64,000 nucleotides of DNA from Adiantum capillus-veneris (lineage: Eukaryota; Streptophyta; Polypodiopsida; Polypodiales; Pteridaceae). The notes under the pieces were generated by a model. The model worked only from the letters and a program-made list of their open reading frames with translations. It had not been told where the DNA came from and searched no databases. Location of the stretch: positions 99,150,355 through 99,214,354 of the forward strand of contig CM043943.1 of NCBI GenBank assembly GCA_014529385.2. Reading direction: 5' to 3'. Below are positions 1 to 9,884 of this stretch, one piece after another (positions within the stretch are counted from its first letter, which is position 1; every line of letters starts with the position of its first letter). The position numbers and the translations under genes are program-made.

Positions 1-2167
1 CCAATTTTGTATACCAGGCTCGCGAAGCTTGTTTGAGACCATATAGTGCCTTATGGAGTTGAGCAACAAGGTCTTCTTTACTTGGAATAACAAACCCTTC
101 TGGTTGTTCCATATAAATTTCCTCTTCCAAGTCACCATTAAGAAAAGCAGTTCGCACATCCATTTGATGAGTTTCTAAATCAAATTGAACAGCAAATGCC
201 AATAAAACTCGAACACTTGTAATGCGAACAACTGGTGAAAAAGTCTCTTGATAATCAACACCAGCTACTTGGGAGTAACCTTTTACAACTAAACGCGCCT
301 TGAACTTGTCAAAAGATTCATTTGCTTTTACTTTTGTCTTATACACCCACTTACATTTAATAGTTGTATGACCTGGAGGTAATTCAGTTAGTATCCATGT
401 ACCTTTAGAGATAAGAGAATCGTACTCTGCTTCCATAGCCTCTTGCCATTGATCCTTCTGTGGTGAAGAGATAGCTTCATCATAAGTAATGGGATCTTCG
501 GAAGTAGAAAAAGCATTATCAGCAATATCGTCATCATAAACATGACATGAGCCATGTTCAAAATCAATAGGCAGATCAACAAAAATATCAATATCATCAT
601 TGGCAACATTCGGAATGGATGGTTGTGAAGAGGAAAGTTGCTCTATAGGAAGAGTTTCATCTTCTGAAAGAAATGGAAAAGCCTGAAGCAATGATTTAGT
701 ATCATCAGAATCATCCATGGACCATGAGCCTCCCATAAGCTGTTCGTTAAAAGTAGCATCACGATTCACAATTACTTTCTTAGAGGAAGGGTCATAGAAT
801 TTGTAGCCTTTGGAAGTGTCAAAATATCCAATAAAAATAACTTTAAGACCAGGAGCATCAAGCTTTGTTCGTGTTTCTTTGGGAACATGAATATAAGCAA
901 TACATCCAAAGATTCGAAAATGAGATATAGAAGGAATGTCACCTGTCCATGCTGTGATGGGTATCTTACCAGAGGGTGCAGTAGTAGGAAGATGATTCTG
1001 AATAAATACTACTGTCAAAGTAGCTTCAACCCAGAAAACACGAGATAATCCAGAATGAATCAGTATACATCTTACAGCATTGAGAATAGTGTGATTCTTT
1101 CGTTCAGCAACACCGTTCTGTTGAGGCGAATATGGAATAGTGTGTTCATGATGAATTCCACTGTCAGCACAGTAACTCACAAACTCTCGAAAAACATATT
1201 CGCCTCCATTGTCACTACGAAGCTTCTTAAGGCGATGACCAGTTTGAAGTTCCGCAGCCTTGTGGAATTGTTTGAAAACAGATAAGGCTTCAGATTTTTG
1301 TCTAAGTAGAAATACAGTCGTATACCTTGAGAAATCATCAATGAAAGTAATGAAGTAGCGATATTGTGATCTCGAAGAAGGTAAAGGTCCACATATATCA
1401 GTATGAACAAGATCCAATATGTCATGAGAATGAGTTGTATTTGAAAGAGGAAAGGGTTTGCGATTGTGTTTCCCAAGAGCACAAAATTCACAAATTCCCA
1501 TATGGGGATGGGCTTTAAGATCCATGCTATGAACAAGATCACGACGTTGAAGATCAAGGAGTTTTGAGAAATCAGCATGAACAAAACGGTGATGCCATAC
1601 TTTGCAATCATGATCACCTGGAGCAGTGACAACATTTGCTACAGCATCGTTGAGAGAGAGTTCAAACAAATTACCATTTCGAGGAGCAGTGGCTATAGTC
1701 TGTCCATCTTTCTCAATTCGGCATTTGGTATGATCAAATCCAACAAACAGACCAAGATCAACAAGTCTAGCAACTGAAAGAAGATTACGTTGAAGATCTG
1801 ATACATGTAATACTCCTCGTAAAATTCGAGTGGAAGAAGATAAGGTACCAAGATATAAGTCTCCAATACCCTTTACTTGACAAGTAGTATCATCAGCAAG
1901 ATAAACAACACGTTGAACTGGCAATGGATGATAGTTATGGAGCCACTTAGACTGATATGTCATATTTTCGGTAGCACCAGAATCGACAATAAAAAGTGAT
2001 CCATCGCGTACATGAAGTATTCTGTCTGGAGCAACTGAACATAGGACGCAACTTGTTTCTGGTACAATGTTGTTTCGATGTTCAGTAGCATATGCTCTAT
2101 TCCGATCTGTGTCGAATCGACGCTTATAGCACATATGAGTGGGATGATCAGATCTATTGTCAACAAT
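1..2167 (-). CDS. pol: Copia Pol (PR-IN-RT start), open frame running off the edge
   Basis: I read about 720 codons without a stop from 2167 down to the window edge. In order: the second half of the zinc knuckle, an aspartic protease with intact DSGA (about 1973-1984), a GAG-pre-integrase segment (VWHHRF, CEFCALGKH), the integrase core with HTD, RSDNGGEY (about 1205) and NGVAERKN as the D-D-E triad, then the RT start with KWVYK, MDVRTAFLNGD and KALYGLKQ (1-380). The catalytic YVDD lies beyond the window. Pol is offset by one base from gag. Pol being open while gag is broken points to a fairly recent copy. Confidence 0.9.
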   Translation of the reverse strand, partial: MVDNRSDHPTHMCYKRRFDTDRNRAYATEHRNNIVPETSCVLCSVAPDRILHVRDGSLFIVDSGATENMTYQSKWLHNYHPLPVQRVVYLADDTTCQVKGIGDLYLGTLSSSTRILRGVLHVSDLQRNLLSVARLVDLGLFVGFDHTKCRIEKDGQTIATAPRNGNLFELSLNDAVANVVTAPGDHDCKVWHHRFVHADFSKLLDLQRRDLVHSMDLKAHPHMGICEFCALGKHNRKPFPLSNTTHSHDILDLVHTDICGPLPSSRSQYRYFITFIDDFSRYTTVFLLRQKSEALSVFKQFHKAAELQTGHRLKKLRSDNGGEYVFREFVSYCADSGIHHEHTIPYSPQQNGVAERKNHTILNAVRCILIHSGLSRVFWVEATLTVVFIQNHLPTTAPSGKIPITAWTGDIPSISHFRIFGCIAYIHVPKETRTKLDAPGLKVIFIGYFDTSKGYKFYDPSSKKVIVNRDATFNEQLMGGSWSMDDSDDTKSLLQAFPFLSEDETLPIEQLSSSQPSIPNVANDDIDIFVDLPIDFEHGSCHVYDDDIADNAFSTSEDPITYDEAISSPQKDQWQEAMEAEYDSLISKGTWILTELPPGHTTIKCKWVYKTKVKANESFDKFKARLVVKGYSQVAGVDYQETFSPVVRITSVRVLLAFAVQFDLETHQMDVRTAFLNGDLEEEIYMEQPEGFVIPSKEDLVAQLHKALYGLKQASRAWYTKL

Positions 2168-3005
2168 ATTCACAAGAAGAAGAAGAAGAGTCTCTAGATA
2201 AACGTGGTTGTTTTGTGGTAATATTGTGTTCGTGACGGCCACCTTTGCGGTTTCCTCGTTGAAATGGACGCCTTCGAGCATAAAAAGCCCGTTCCATCTG
2301 TTGTGACTCAGTCTCCTCTTGTGAAATCATAGCTGTATCATGACCAGCATTACGACGTTCTGTACGTTGAGAGTATTCAATTAAAGACATGCAGGCTTGG
2401 TCGAAATCAAGACCATCTTTATTAGAGAGAATAGTAACAATGTTATCATAAGAAGAGTCCTTCACCGTATCAAGGAGAAGTGTAATCAGTTGCTTTTGTG
2501 GAACAGGATCACCGGCAGCAGCAAGTTGATTAATAATAGATTTGAAAGATTCAATATGTCCCGTCATGGCAGTACCAACTTCATATTGTAACTTGTTAAG
2601 CAACCCTCTCAAATAAAGTATTTCTGTGACAGATTTCTTCTAAAAGTTTGCAATAAGGTACTTCCATACGTCGTGGGAAGTAGGAAGTTCATACATATCA
2701 AGCAAAAGGGAATCAGTAAGAGCAGAAAGAATATACTGACGAGCTGCTTTATCACGTCGTCGCCAATCCGTATACGCAACATTCAAATCTTCAAATATAG
2801 GTCCTTCAGTGATAAGCACGTTATCATTATCCGTATCAACAGGCTGAGGCGGACAAACACGATTTCCAAGAACAACATTGGAGAGTTCATCGCCTTCAAG
2901 AATTAACAACATCTTTGCTTTCCAGCCTGGAAAACCTTGACCTTGGAAAGGAGGAACAGAACGCTGGCCAGAAGGAAAGCCGTTGACGAGAATATTCATA
3001 GCCAT
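2160..3005 (-). pseudogene. gag: Gag of copia A, interrupted by TAG and a zinc-knuckle frameshift
   Basis: Capsid-type Gag of a Ty1/copia element, which would package the element's RNA. I start it at 3005 (MAMNIL...), where family-like sequence begins; an in-frame ATG at 3074 adds 23 unrelated residues. The frame has a TAG at 2640-2642 and resumes unchanged, with a helical Gag core (LRGLLNKL), then a basic stretch rich in R/G/H (about 2215-2290). It ends at TGA 2160-2162, immediately after the first half (CEYC) of a CCHC zinc knuckle. The second half (H..C) continues in the pol frame. The two breaks suggest a dead Gag. Confidence 0.85.
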
Positions 3006-3748
3006 ATCTTGTTGCGAGAAGACGTATAAGATAAGATCGCAGAATTTGCACACCATATATGGTGAAGGCCGCAATTAAGAATGAGAGAGATATGAGGACT
3101 GCGTTCTGTCAACGATAAACGTAAGAAGGATGCTCAAGGAACGTCCAAAGATGTGAGAGACGTCACCCAAAAAAGGCAGGGTAAAGGAGACGTTAATAAT
3201 AAAAGAGTCCTCAAAATAGAGTGGCGTGAGACGCAAGATTGACGGCCACAATACGAATAGCAAAAAGCTAAATCTTCTCGAAAAATTTAACGCCAAAATA
3301 AGAAAAACGATCGTGGACGCTTCACGAAGAAGTAGGACGAAGAAAGCTGCGTCAAGCTCAATTGCAGTAAAAACAGCATAACTTTCTACTGCGAACTCCG
3401 ATTGACGCAAACCTAGAACTCAAATCGAAGAGCTTGAGGAGACGAACAAGTTTTGGATGAAAAGTGCCATTATACTTTGCTCCATTGCGCTTTTCCCGTT
3501 TCTCCAAATTTTGAGCAGAACAGCAAGAAAAATTGAGATGAAGTTCAGGGTGTCATCAACAAGAAAACGTAATCAACGATTAGATTGATTAGCAATAAAC
3601 GCCACACAAAACACTAATCATATTCTTCTTAACACAAAACAACCACAGTTAACAAGAATCAATGCTCAAAAATAAAATTTGTAGCAATTTTTGAATCTTA
3701 CATGCAAATCGCATACACATACTGTTGAATCGGCGCGTGATCGTTACT
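3006..3748 (-). other. Leader of copia A between primer site and gag
   Basis: About 740 nt between the primer-binding site and the gag start. It holds a 111-codon minus frame (3410-3075) that I do not recognise and no LTR-element domain. It is best read as untranslated leader. Confidence 0.6.
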
Positions 3749-3760
3749 GCTCTGATACCA
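3749..3760 (-). promoter_or_regulatory. Primer-binding site of copia A (tRNA-iMet)
   Basis: The minus strand reads TGGTATCAGAGC, complementary to the 3' end of plant initiator Met tRNA. It directly abuts the LTR end and so fixes the orientation and LTR border. Confidence 0.93.
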
Positions 3761-4020
3761 TGTTGAGATGTAGAGAGAAAGAGAGAGAGACGAGACAAGA
3801 GACACACCATATACGCTCCCAAAGACTGATTCATATTGAGAACAAGATACAAATATATAGGTGAGACCAAGTTGAGTAGAGTGAGCCATATATAGCTCCA
3901 ACATTTGGAAGGAGTTATGCAAAGCTACTACCGACAATGATTCAAATGGCGAGGTTGCAAACAAGCGCAAGCAAGTTTGGGCACATTTTGATAAAATGGT
4001 CAAGCTTATGGGCCTTAACA
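3761..4020 (-). repeat. 5' LTR of copia A, about 260 bp
   Basis: The LTR is bounded by TGTTGAGA next to the primer site and by ...CCTTAACA on the other side, giving short inverted TG/CA ends. The outer border is inferred because the second LTR lies outside the window. TATA-like boxes on the minus strand at 3888-3895 and 3853-3860 fit the promoter for the genomic RNA. Confidence 0.75.
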
Positions 4021-4156
4021 GCATAACATAAGAACAACGCCAATCATTTCAAGAATCCTTGGCGGATTTTACCAAGGTCTTCACCCTTTCTTGGGGTAAA
4101 AATAACATCACACATTACATGGTGTATTCATTACAAGGGATTGTTTTTATTTAATA

Positions 4157-4560
4157 ATGTGGATCGTTTACTCATGTGAACAACATATCTTGTTTGCGCA
4201 TGGTGCATTTTTTATGCACAAGTATGGATCGCTTGAAATTTTTAGCACTCAAGGCATGGAGAAGTCCCATTATCGAGCAAGGGGAGTGTACTTCAAAAAT
4301 ACTCGACATGGTGGTGGAATGGTGCAATCCAATTATTTGGAGGAAATGTTCAATTGGTTTTTTCGCACAACATTTGCTCGTAAGCTCACAATGGAGCGTG
4401 CGTGACAATCCAAGATTGCTATTGAAGTGCGAAAATGGAGTCTTCAAGAGCATAGCAACAAGTGGCAAATGTCGCAAGGTCCCACCAAGCATGTTTCATG
4501 GCGGCGATGCAGAGTGCGACAAGGATCAAAGTGGATACTACGCGAGTCACTAAACGTGAA
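4157..4560 (+). pseudogene. Coding-like fragment, function unknown
   Basis: An 82-codon plus-strand frame (4157-4405) has protein-like composition, with motifs EKSHY, TRHGGG and FNWFFR, and runs on in a related frame to about 4560 after a stop at 4403-4405. I do not recognise the family. It lies between the copia A LTR and the H3-like gene promoter. It could be the C-terminal part of a transposon or host protein cut off by later insertions. Overlapping frames in the same stretch look like shadows. Confidence 0.3.
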
Positions 4561-4627
4561 CGCAGGGTCCAACTCTTAGCAACATGTTTATTCAAAACAT
4601 AATACTTTTTAAAAAAAATTTAGTGTG

Positions 4628-4665
4628 AATAGGGCCCTTTTTAAATGGGCCCTTATAAATATTGC
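4628..4665 (+). promoter_or_regulatory. Core promoter of the H3-like gene
   Basis: A TATA box (TATAAATA, 4654-4661) lies about 60 bp upstream of the ATG. It is directly preceded by TGGGCC and GGGCCC motifs, which resemble the site II/TCP elements known from plant cell-cycle and histone promoters. The regulatory role is inferred from motif identity only. Confidence 0.5.
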
Positions 4666-4718
4666 ACGCTCTCATAAACCACTCATTTCTTAAGAACAGG
4701 TGAGCTCTTACCAACGAA

Positions 4719-5463
4719 ATGGCGCGCACCAAACAAACCACGAAAGAGCATCCGCATGCCAACAAAAAAACCCTCCAAGGATGTGAGAAGCCGTCATGGC
4801 TTAAAGGCACAAGAAAACGGCCACGAACGCCTGGCCGTTCCAGGAACTCATCTGGTAGTGGGCATGGTGGTAGGGCACAAGAGTCATCGAGGACTGTTGA
4901 ATCTCCACCTCCTCAAGATATAACACCTAGAAGGAGAATGAAGCAACGTGCCCAACACTGGAGAGAAGAAGAAGGCCAGCAAACAACAGAGTCCGATAGG
5001 GAGCATCCGTCGTGCCACCAATCACAAGCAGGACCATCCAGGACTCGGGTGGTCCATACAGACACTGAATCGAGAGTGAACCACCATGGCTGCGAGATAA
5101 AATACCGCGCACACATCGGTGGCCGTTGGGGGGAAGACATTGCCTGGAGGCCAGGGAGCTCTCCCCACACGACAAGATCGGCAGCCAAGAGAAGAGGAAG
5201 AATCAGAAGAGGCTGCAAAACGAGCCCCTAAGCATGTATACAGGTGCAAGTCTAAGTTTTTCAAGAAGCCTAAACGCCGCCCGCCAGCAAATGTGCAAGT
5301 GTCCCCAAGACAACCGCAGCGGTACCAAAAAATAGCAAGGGCATTTGCAAAAATCCGCCACTACCAGAAGACAGCGGAGCTTTTGATTCGACGCGCCCCC
5401 TTTGCTCGCACTGTGAAGGAGGTGCTTCAAAGCTATGGAAATCAGTATAGATTCAAGCAATAG
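4719..5463 (+). pseudogene. Histone H3-like gene with very long tail and truncated histone fold
   Basis: The first residues (MARTKQT) equal the canonical H3 tail start. About 190 basic and Ser/Pro-rich residues follow that do not match H3. After a one-base frame change between 5101 and 5231, the frame 5101-5463 gives a clear H3 core. IRHYQKTAELLIRR and PFARTVKEV match the H3 αN and α1 helices (IRKYQKSTELLIRK, PFQRLVREI), and YRFK matches loop 1 (LRFQ). TAG then ends it, so α2, loop 2 and α3 are missing and not found downstream. A long divergent tail recalls CENH3, but loop 1 has the normal H3 length. As it stands it could not form an H3-H4 dimer. It may be a pseudogene or need splicing. Confidence 0.65.
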
Positions 5464-5465
5464 CG

Positions 5466-6632
5466 CTAGAGGCCCACCATCCTGTCATAAACCGATGAAG
5501 GTTGAGAAAAAAGACAATGAAGATAAAATAAAAACATGAAATTTAGGATACAGTTTACCTCCTGCTCCTTGTCGTCCTCCTCCCTGTTTCCCTTTGCATC
5601 CAAGTCAATGCTCCCATGCACCACAGATACGACCTTTGGATCATCAGATGGGAGGTTGCATACTGGCATAGGCATCCTAGCAGCCTCAACCTTGGCTTGC
5701 GTGGCTTGGAATTCTTCATCAGCCATGTGCAACTGCTATGCTGCCAGGACCTCCGTACACACAACTATAATAGTGTCAGCAACAGAGTCCCCATCTGGCA
5801 AGAGCTTGCTTTCTAGGGCATCTGGCGTATTGTCTAAGGGACATTTGGTGCTGTTGCATAGCACGCTCAAGCATTCATCCATGCACATGCCAAATGCTTT
5901 CTCCAAATCATGCAGGAACACATACTCCTCCCCATCCACTAACACTGAGGAGAAGCGGCTGATTTCTACCTTTGGGATAGCCACATCCGTCAGTGGTAGT
6001 GGCACTGGAGTGTCACTAGGGCCAGCCGCAACTATGGATTTCTCAACCACTTCCTCAAGACCCCTAGGGTACTCGAGCCGATGTGCCTTTCCTTCCGCTG
6101 CACGGTTCATGGGGATAACTTGCTGCTCCTTGGTGTCCTTGATAAAGGAGCCAACTTGAAGGTGTGGTAAGCAAAGCTCCTCCAAATCAGGTTCCTCGCT
6201 CACCAAGAAGATAAATGTTGCGAGCCAAGAAAGGTACTCCACCCCCAACTTGCACTTCTTGAGCGCTGACACCCCTGGGGCTTGCTCGTCCAAGTAATGG
6301 CCTGCATCGGTTGCAATTTCTTGGAGTCGTTGCAACCGCTTGGAGAATGGGCGATCACCTTTGTGTATATAGCGCAAAAGATCGCAAGACACCCAGATCC
6401 CTACATGTGGGGGGATAGATACAGAATATTTTATGATGTGCTCCTCCATGAACGCAAAAATCTCGGCAAATGCATCCATGTGAAGGGCAACTGTGGCATC
6501 AAGGTTAGGGAGACGAGTAAAAAAGGTGTGGAGGTCCAACTTCCCTTTGTATTTGGTGTCCTCGAGGAAGAGGATGAAGCGTGACAAAGGGGTGGATGTG
6601 GCTGCAGATGCAGAGGCTGTGGAAGCATCCAT
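5466..6632 (-). pseudogene. Unknown protein gene convergent to the H3-like gene
   Basis: I start it at the ATG at 6632 (MDAST...), about 85 bp after a TATA box. The frame is open for about 298 codons to a TAG at 5736-5738, then continues in the same frame through a polar segment to a good splice donor (AG/GTAAAC) near 5562. The TAG sits before CAG and may itself be a decayed CAG codon. The protein is soluble-looking and acidic near the end (EEDDKEQE), with no signal peptide or membrane segment and no domain I recognise. Its 3' end nearly abuts the H3-like stop, so the two are convergent. Confidence 0.45.
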
Positions 6633-6714
6633 GTCTAGCCTAGGGTGTAGATAGAGAGTGCAGGAGCTCAAGAGTTGCAAAAGTGAAAATAGTGAATGAG
6701 TTAGGTGGCCCCCC

Positions 6715-6722
6715 TTTTATAA
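6715..6722 (-). promoter_or_regulatory. TATA box of the unknown minus-strand gene
   Basis: TTATAAAA on the minus strand, about 85 bp before the ATG at 6632. A G-rich run and GGCC follow it, a layout similar to the H3-like promoter. Confidence 0.45.
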
Positions 6723-6759
6723 TGGACCCTTTTTTTAAGACATTAAAAAAAAGGCACTT

Positions 6760-7060
6760 TCACCAAAAAATGATTTCTCATCCCAATGCAAAAAATTATA
6801 TTCAAACGCATGATTTGTCGAAGCAAATCATGTTGATTACAGGGGGGATCAATTTGAAAATTGCAAGAGTTACAAAGTTATAAGATCGATAGCATAGTTC
6901 CATCCATCCCCCAGTCCTCCTCGACCTTCAATTTTTCTTCCATTCTCTTCCCAATCTGCGGACATTCATTACAATAAGCATCCAATGATCAACAAACCAT
7001 AATGTATTGAAAATGTGGTGGAAGGATTCTCACCTTGTGACCTTGTAAACAAAATTGTGC
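6760..7060. other. Intergenic stretch, nothing identified
   Basis: AT-rich upstream sequence of the minus-strand gene. I see no supported coding frame, repeat or element border here. Confidence 0.4.
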
Positions 7061-7069
7061 TTGTTGAAA

Positions 7070-7152
7070 GGCAGTCTAAGTGAACAAGCATTGGACTCTC
7101 AAAACCCATAATAACATAACTGAGAGTCCAATGCTTGTTCACTTGGGCTGCC
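7070..7152. repeat. Near-perfect 32-bp inverted repeat (hairpin)
   Basis: Arms 7070-7101 and 7121-7152 are complementary at 30 of 32 positions, with a 19-nt loop (7102-7120). The two mismatches would be G-U pairs in one RNA strand. The arms contain AAGCATTGGACTCTCA and its complement. It could be a small-RNA hairpin, an inverted duplication, or a foldback remnant. No terminator function is expected in plant nuclear DNA. Confidence 0.8.
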
Positions 7153-7229
7153 TCCAAAGCATCGTTGGGCATCTTCACTGCAATGTCAAAGCTTGCAATA
7201 GTGCCGTCTACACTCTGTAAGGGAGTTCA

Positions 7230-8228
7230 CACTCCAAGCTTGCACATCCAACGATCATAGTGAAATCGTATGTACAAGGAGGTGCGGGATTTCAAATAGC
7301 ACATTCCAATACCTGAAGCTCCAACCTTACAACGGTACCGGTCCCCATTGTGCATTCCCTCCACAAAACCCCAGTCCTCTTCTAAAAGCCTTCCTAATTT
7401 CTAGTAATGCGCATCTTTACATACAAGCATTGTGGTAGTCTCCACAAATCCAAACTCTTTAAAAATGTGCACAAAACAATGAATAGGCAAACACCAACTC
7501 AAGCCCACAGACCTAGAAGCTTTAGAGTATTTCAAAGAGTTTTGGACATCCATTATCATCTTTTGCTTGAAAGATGCTACCGACCACAAATCTGGCACCG
7601 GCCACTCCATACTTAATAAGGAAGTTACTTTGATGGGTTCAAGCGTTCCAAACGCTTGTGTAGAAGTAGGGACAATATAGGAGTGAGAATAGAAGAAAAT
7701 CCTTCTTTGAACCAGTTTGGTTGGGCAAAGATGTGAGAACATTATTGCTCCAATATCCGCATGTATAGCATTGAATGTGCCGGAGAGACTATGTAGTGGC
7801 TGCTCCTCCACCAACGTGGATGGAAATATGACTATAAATGCATGACAAATCTTAAGTCTGAATCCATAATAACATTACACTGTGATTTCACACCTAGCTT
7901 TGTATTCTCAAAACATGTACTTACAATGTGTTGGAAATCGAGGTGGTTGTTGCAAATGCATGGTTGACATTGAGAAAACATGTTGCACAATGGCTACGGT
8001 CCCTTTGTCTTTGCGGTTCTTGAAGCCAAGGAGCTTTCCTTTCCAATGAAGATCCAAGTTTGCACGATTCCGCACACGATGAGGGCCAATAGCAAATGGT
8101 TGCATGTATACCCAAGCACCTTTGGTGAAATCTTGTGGCACCCACTCATCATCTACACCTCTAGTGTCGTGGCATGCAAGTGTTGTGACCTCATCCTTTG
8201 GCCGCCTTTGCGAAGTAGAGTTGGCCAT
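7230..8228 (-). pseudogene. Coding-like pieces of an unknown multi-exon gene
   Basis: Three minus-strand pieces look coding. The first begins at an ATG at 8228 (MANSTSQ...) and reaches a consensus donor (GTAAGT) at 7924. The second is open from 7831, after a TTATAG acceptor, to 7401, with a GTATGT donor inside. The third, about 7385-7235, reads DWGFVEGMHNGD and GASGIGMC. I do not recognise a family. The spacing between pieces two and three is too short for a normal plant intron, so the model is broken or incomplete. The hairpin at 7070 lies downstream. Confidence 0.3.
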
Positions 8229-8302
8229 GGTTGAGCAAAGAAAACTAGGAGGAGGAGAAGGACCTTGCTTGTTGCTACAATGTAGGTGGGATAAAGTGAT
8301 AT

Positions 8303-8420
8303 GAGAAGGTGGTTAACCCTTGTGGCAATGGGAGGAGAAGGTGGATAGCCCTTGCTTGGTGTGGCAATGGGAGGAGAAGGTGAATAACCATTGCTTGGTG
8401 TGGCAATGGAAGGTGGTAGG
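8303..8420. repeat. 39-bp tandem repeat, about three copies
   Basis: The unit containing TGGCAATGGGAGGAGAAGG restarts at 8323, 8362 and 8401, a 39-bp period. On the minus strand it encodes a 13-residue Pro/Ser repeat (SPPIATPS), but the open frame may be incidental. Confidence 0.75.
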
Positions 8421-8429
8421 GGAGGAGAG

Positions 8430-9000
8430 AGGAGCTTCCTTGCTGGAACAATGGAGATGGTGTAGAGAGAGAGTGTTGGAGTAGAGGATAAGTGTGATGG
8501 TTGCAACCAAGGAGGGGTTAGAAAAGGGGTTCTAGAGAGAGAAAAGCACTTTTTGCCTAAGAACTACTTTTGGGGGAGCTCTAGATAGCAAAAAAAGATT
8601 TTTCAAAAGTTTTTTAAAAATTTTGAATTTTAGGGTTTTTGGGTCCACGTTTTGACCTTTTGAGGTCAAAAATTTCTTTTTTGATCATAAAATAGTTTTA
8701 GGGAGGTTTTAAGAAGATGAAATTTGAGTTTTAAAAATTTTGAAAAATTTCAATTTTTTGGAATTTTTTCAAAACCGGATTAAAAAGGAAGGAAGTTGGA
8801 GGTTCCATATGGCCCACCCCCCCCTCCCCCCCCCCCCCGCCCCCACCCACCCCACCTTCTCACTAGGTAAGAGACCATTTAAGAAGTGTAAGACTACTTT
8901 GTCCCCCTACATTTTTGAGGGCATAGAGTGTGTCCACCACCCTCTTCTCATTGGCTGGCCTCTAATTAACCTTAATCCCAAAGGGCCCCTAGAGGGTTCA
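8430..9000. other. Non-coding stretch with C-rich tract
   Basis: AT-rich DNA with a C-dominated tract at about 8816-8850 (G-rich on the minus strand). It ends where gag homology of family F begins. No protein domain is visible. Confidence 0.4.
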
Positions 9001-9008
9001 TATTTTTC

Positions 9009-9485
9009 CTAATGATGGTGTGGAGAAGTATGCGATGGTCTTCTCCGTTTTGGAGGTGATGGAGAGCGTTTAACCCGCCCTCTTTGTGGAGCCATCTCCA
9101 CCGAGGTGGCAGGAGACTCACGTCTTTCGAGTTCCTTTGGTGGGGGCTCTTGAATTCTGCTTTGAGAAGGAGATGCATCATCAAGGAGCAAATTTCTGAG
9201 CCCTTCATATGGATCCTCTTGTTGTTCCCGAATCGGAGAGAGGCCTCTTTTGGAAGTCTTGCAAGGAAGCTTCCTAGGTGCTCTCTCGTCATGGTGGGGA
9301 GCTTGGAGAATCCCATGAGCACGAAGTTGCCGTTGCACTTCACTTTAGAGGGATGGATTGCCCATGGCTTGTTGAAGCTTAGAAACAAGATAGCTAACAA
9401 GCATTGGGGCATCATTAGTAGCTTGCTCATTAGCAAAATCAAAGCTATCAACATTAATTTCACTCTCTTTACTATTGTCAGCCAT
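9009..9485 (-). pseudogene. gag: Gag N-terminus of gypsy family F, truncated copy
   Basis: The frame starts at ATG 9485 (MADNS...) and matches, residue for residue in many places, the gag start of the family F element at 56405. Shared features are the MADN start, LQQAMGNP, QLRAHGI against QLRAYGI, and LSPIRE. An in-frame TAA follows NPSL at about 9350. Homology ends at about 9009 in a basic Ser/Pro/Arg-rich stretch, where unrelated DNA starts. Only the first part of Gag is left, so this is a 5'-truncated remnant together with its LTR. Confidence 0.75.
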
Positions 9486-9884
9486 TCTAACAACTTTTAG
9501 GTGTAAACTTTTTAGGTGTACTTTGGCACTTCAAGCCCTAGTTGCTACTCCTCTTTACCCCTTTAGAAAAAGCACTCAAGCTACTATACCCGTGGCTCAA
9601 ATACCATTAATTGCAAGGAATAGAAGAGAGGGTCGTTCAACACCAAAATAGCACCGGCTCCTGTCAAGCTTCTAATAGCTCAATAGTGGTTAAGCCATAG
9701 GCAAGTCCCGTAGGACTCCACTATTAAGACCATAGCTATCGACGGTGATGCCCCGTTCACTGCACAAAGGTAAGCACACTGCAAGGTTGAAAAATCCCTA
9801 TTCTACTTACTCACATGCAATTAATAGTACTAACCTGGCTAGCTTGAGGACCTCTCTTCTTGAGCAAGAAAAGAGAAACCTTGT
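9486..9884 (-). other. Leader of the truncated family F copy
   Basis: About 400 nt between gag and primer site. It aligns by eye with 56406-56800 of the nested family F element (the same order of AATACCATTAA-like and GCAAGTC blocks). It is non-coding. Confidence 0.6.

Larger units (their letters stand above)
1..4020 (-). mobile_element. Ty1/copia element A, 5' part, cut by window edge
   Basis: The order on the minus strand is LTR (3761-4020), tRNA-iMet primer site, about 750 nt of leader, gag, protease, integrase and the start of reverse transcriptase, which is the Ty1/copia order (IN before RT). The element continues past position 1, so the rest of RT, RNase H and the 3' LTR are not visible. 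Gag carries an in-frame TAG and a frameshift, while pol is open to the edge. The target-site duplication cannot be tested because only one end is present. Confidence 0.93.

Noticed and set aside
2160-2167. Programmed +1 frameshift between gag and pol in copia A
   Set aside because: The break splits a zinc knuckle and leaves extra bases in it, so decay is the simpler reading; kept only as a question.
4719-5463. Centromeric histone CENH3
   Set aside because: The long tail fits, but loop 1 is not lengthened, the α1 region is closer to ordinary H3, and the diagnostic α2 region is missing.
4560-6900. A DNA transposon carrying the H3-like and unknown genes
   Set aside because: I compared both flanks and found no convincing terminal inverted repeat or target duplication; the promoters only look similar.
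7401-8234. A clean three-exon gene on the minus strand
   Set aside because: Donors are good, but the second intron would be only about 30 nt and frames do not join; listed only as coding-like pieces.
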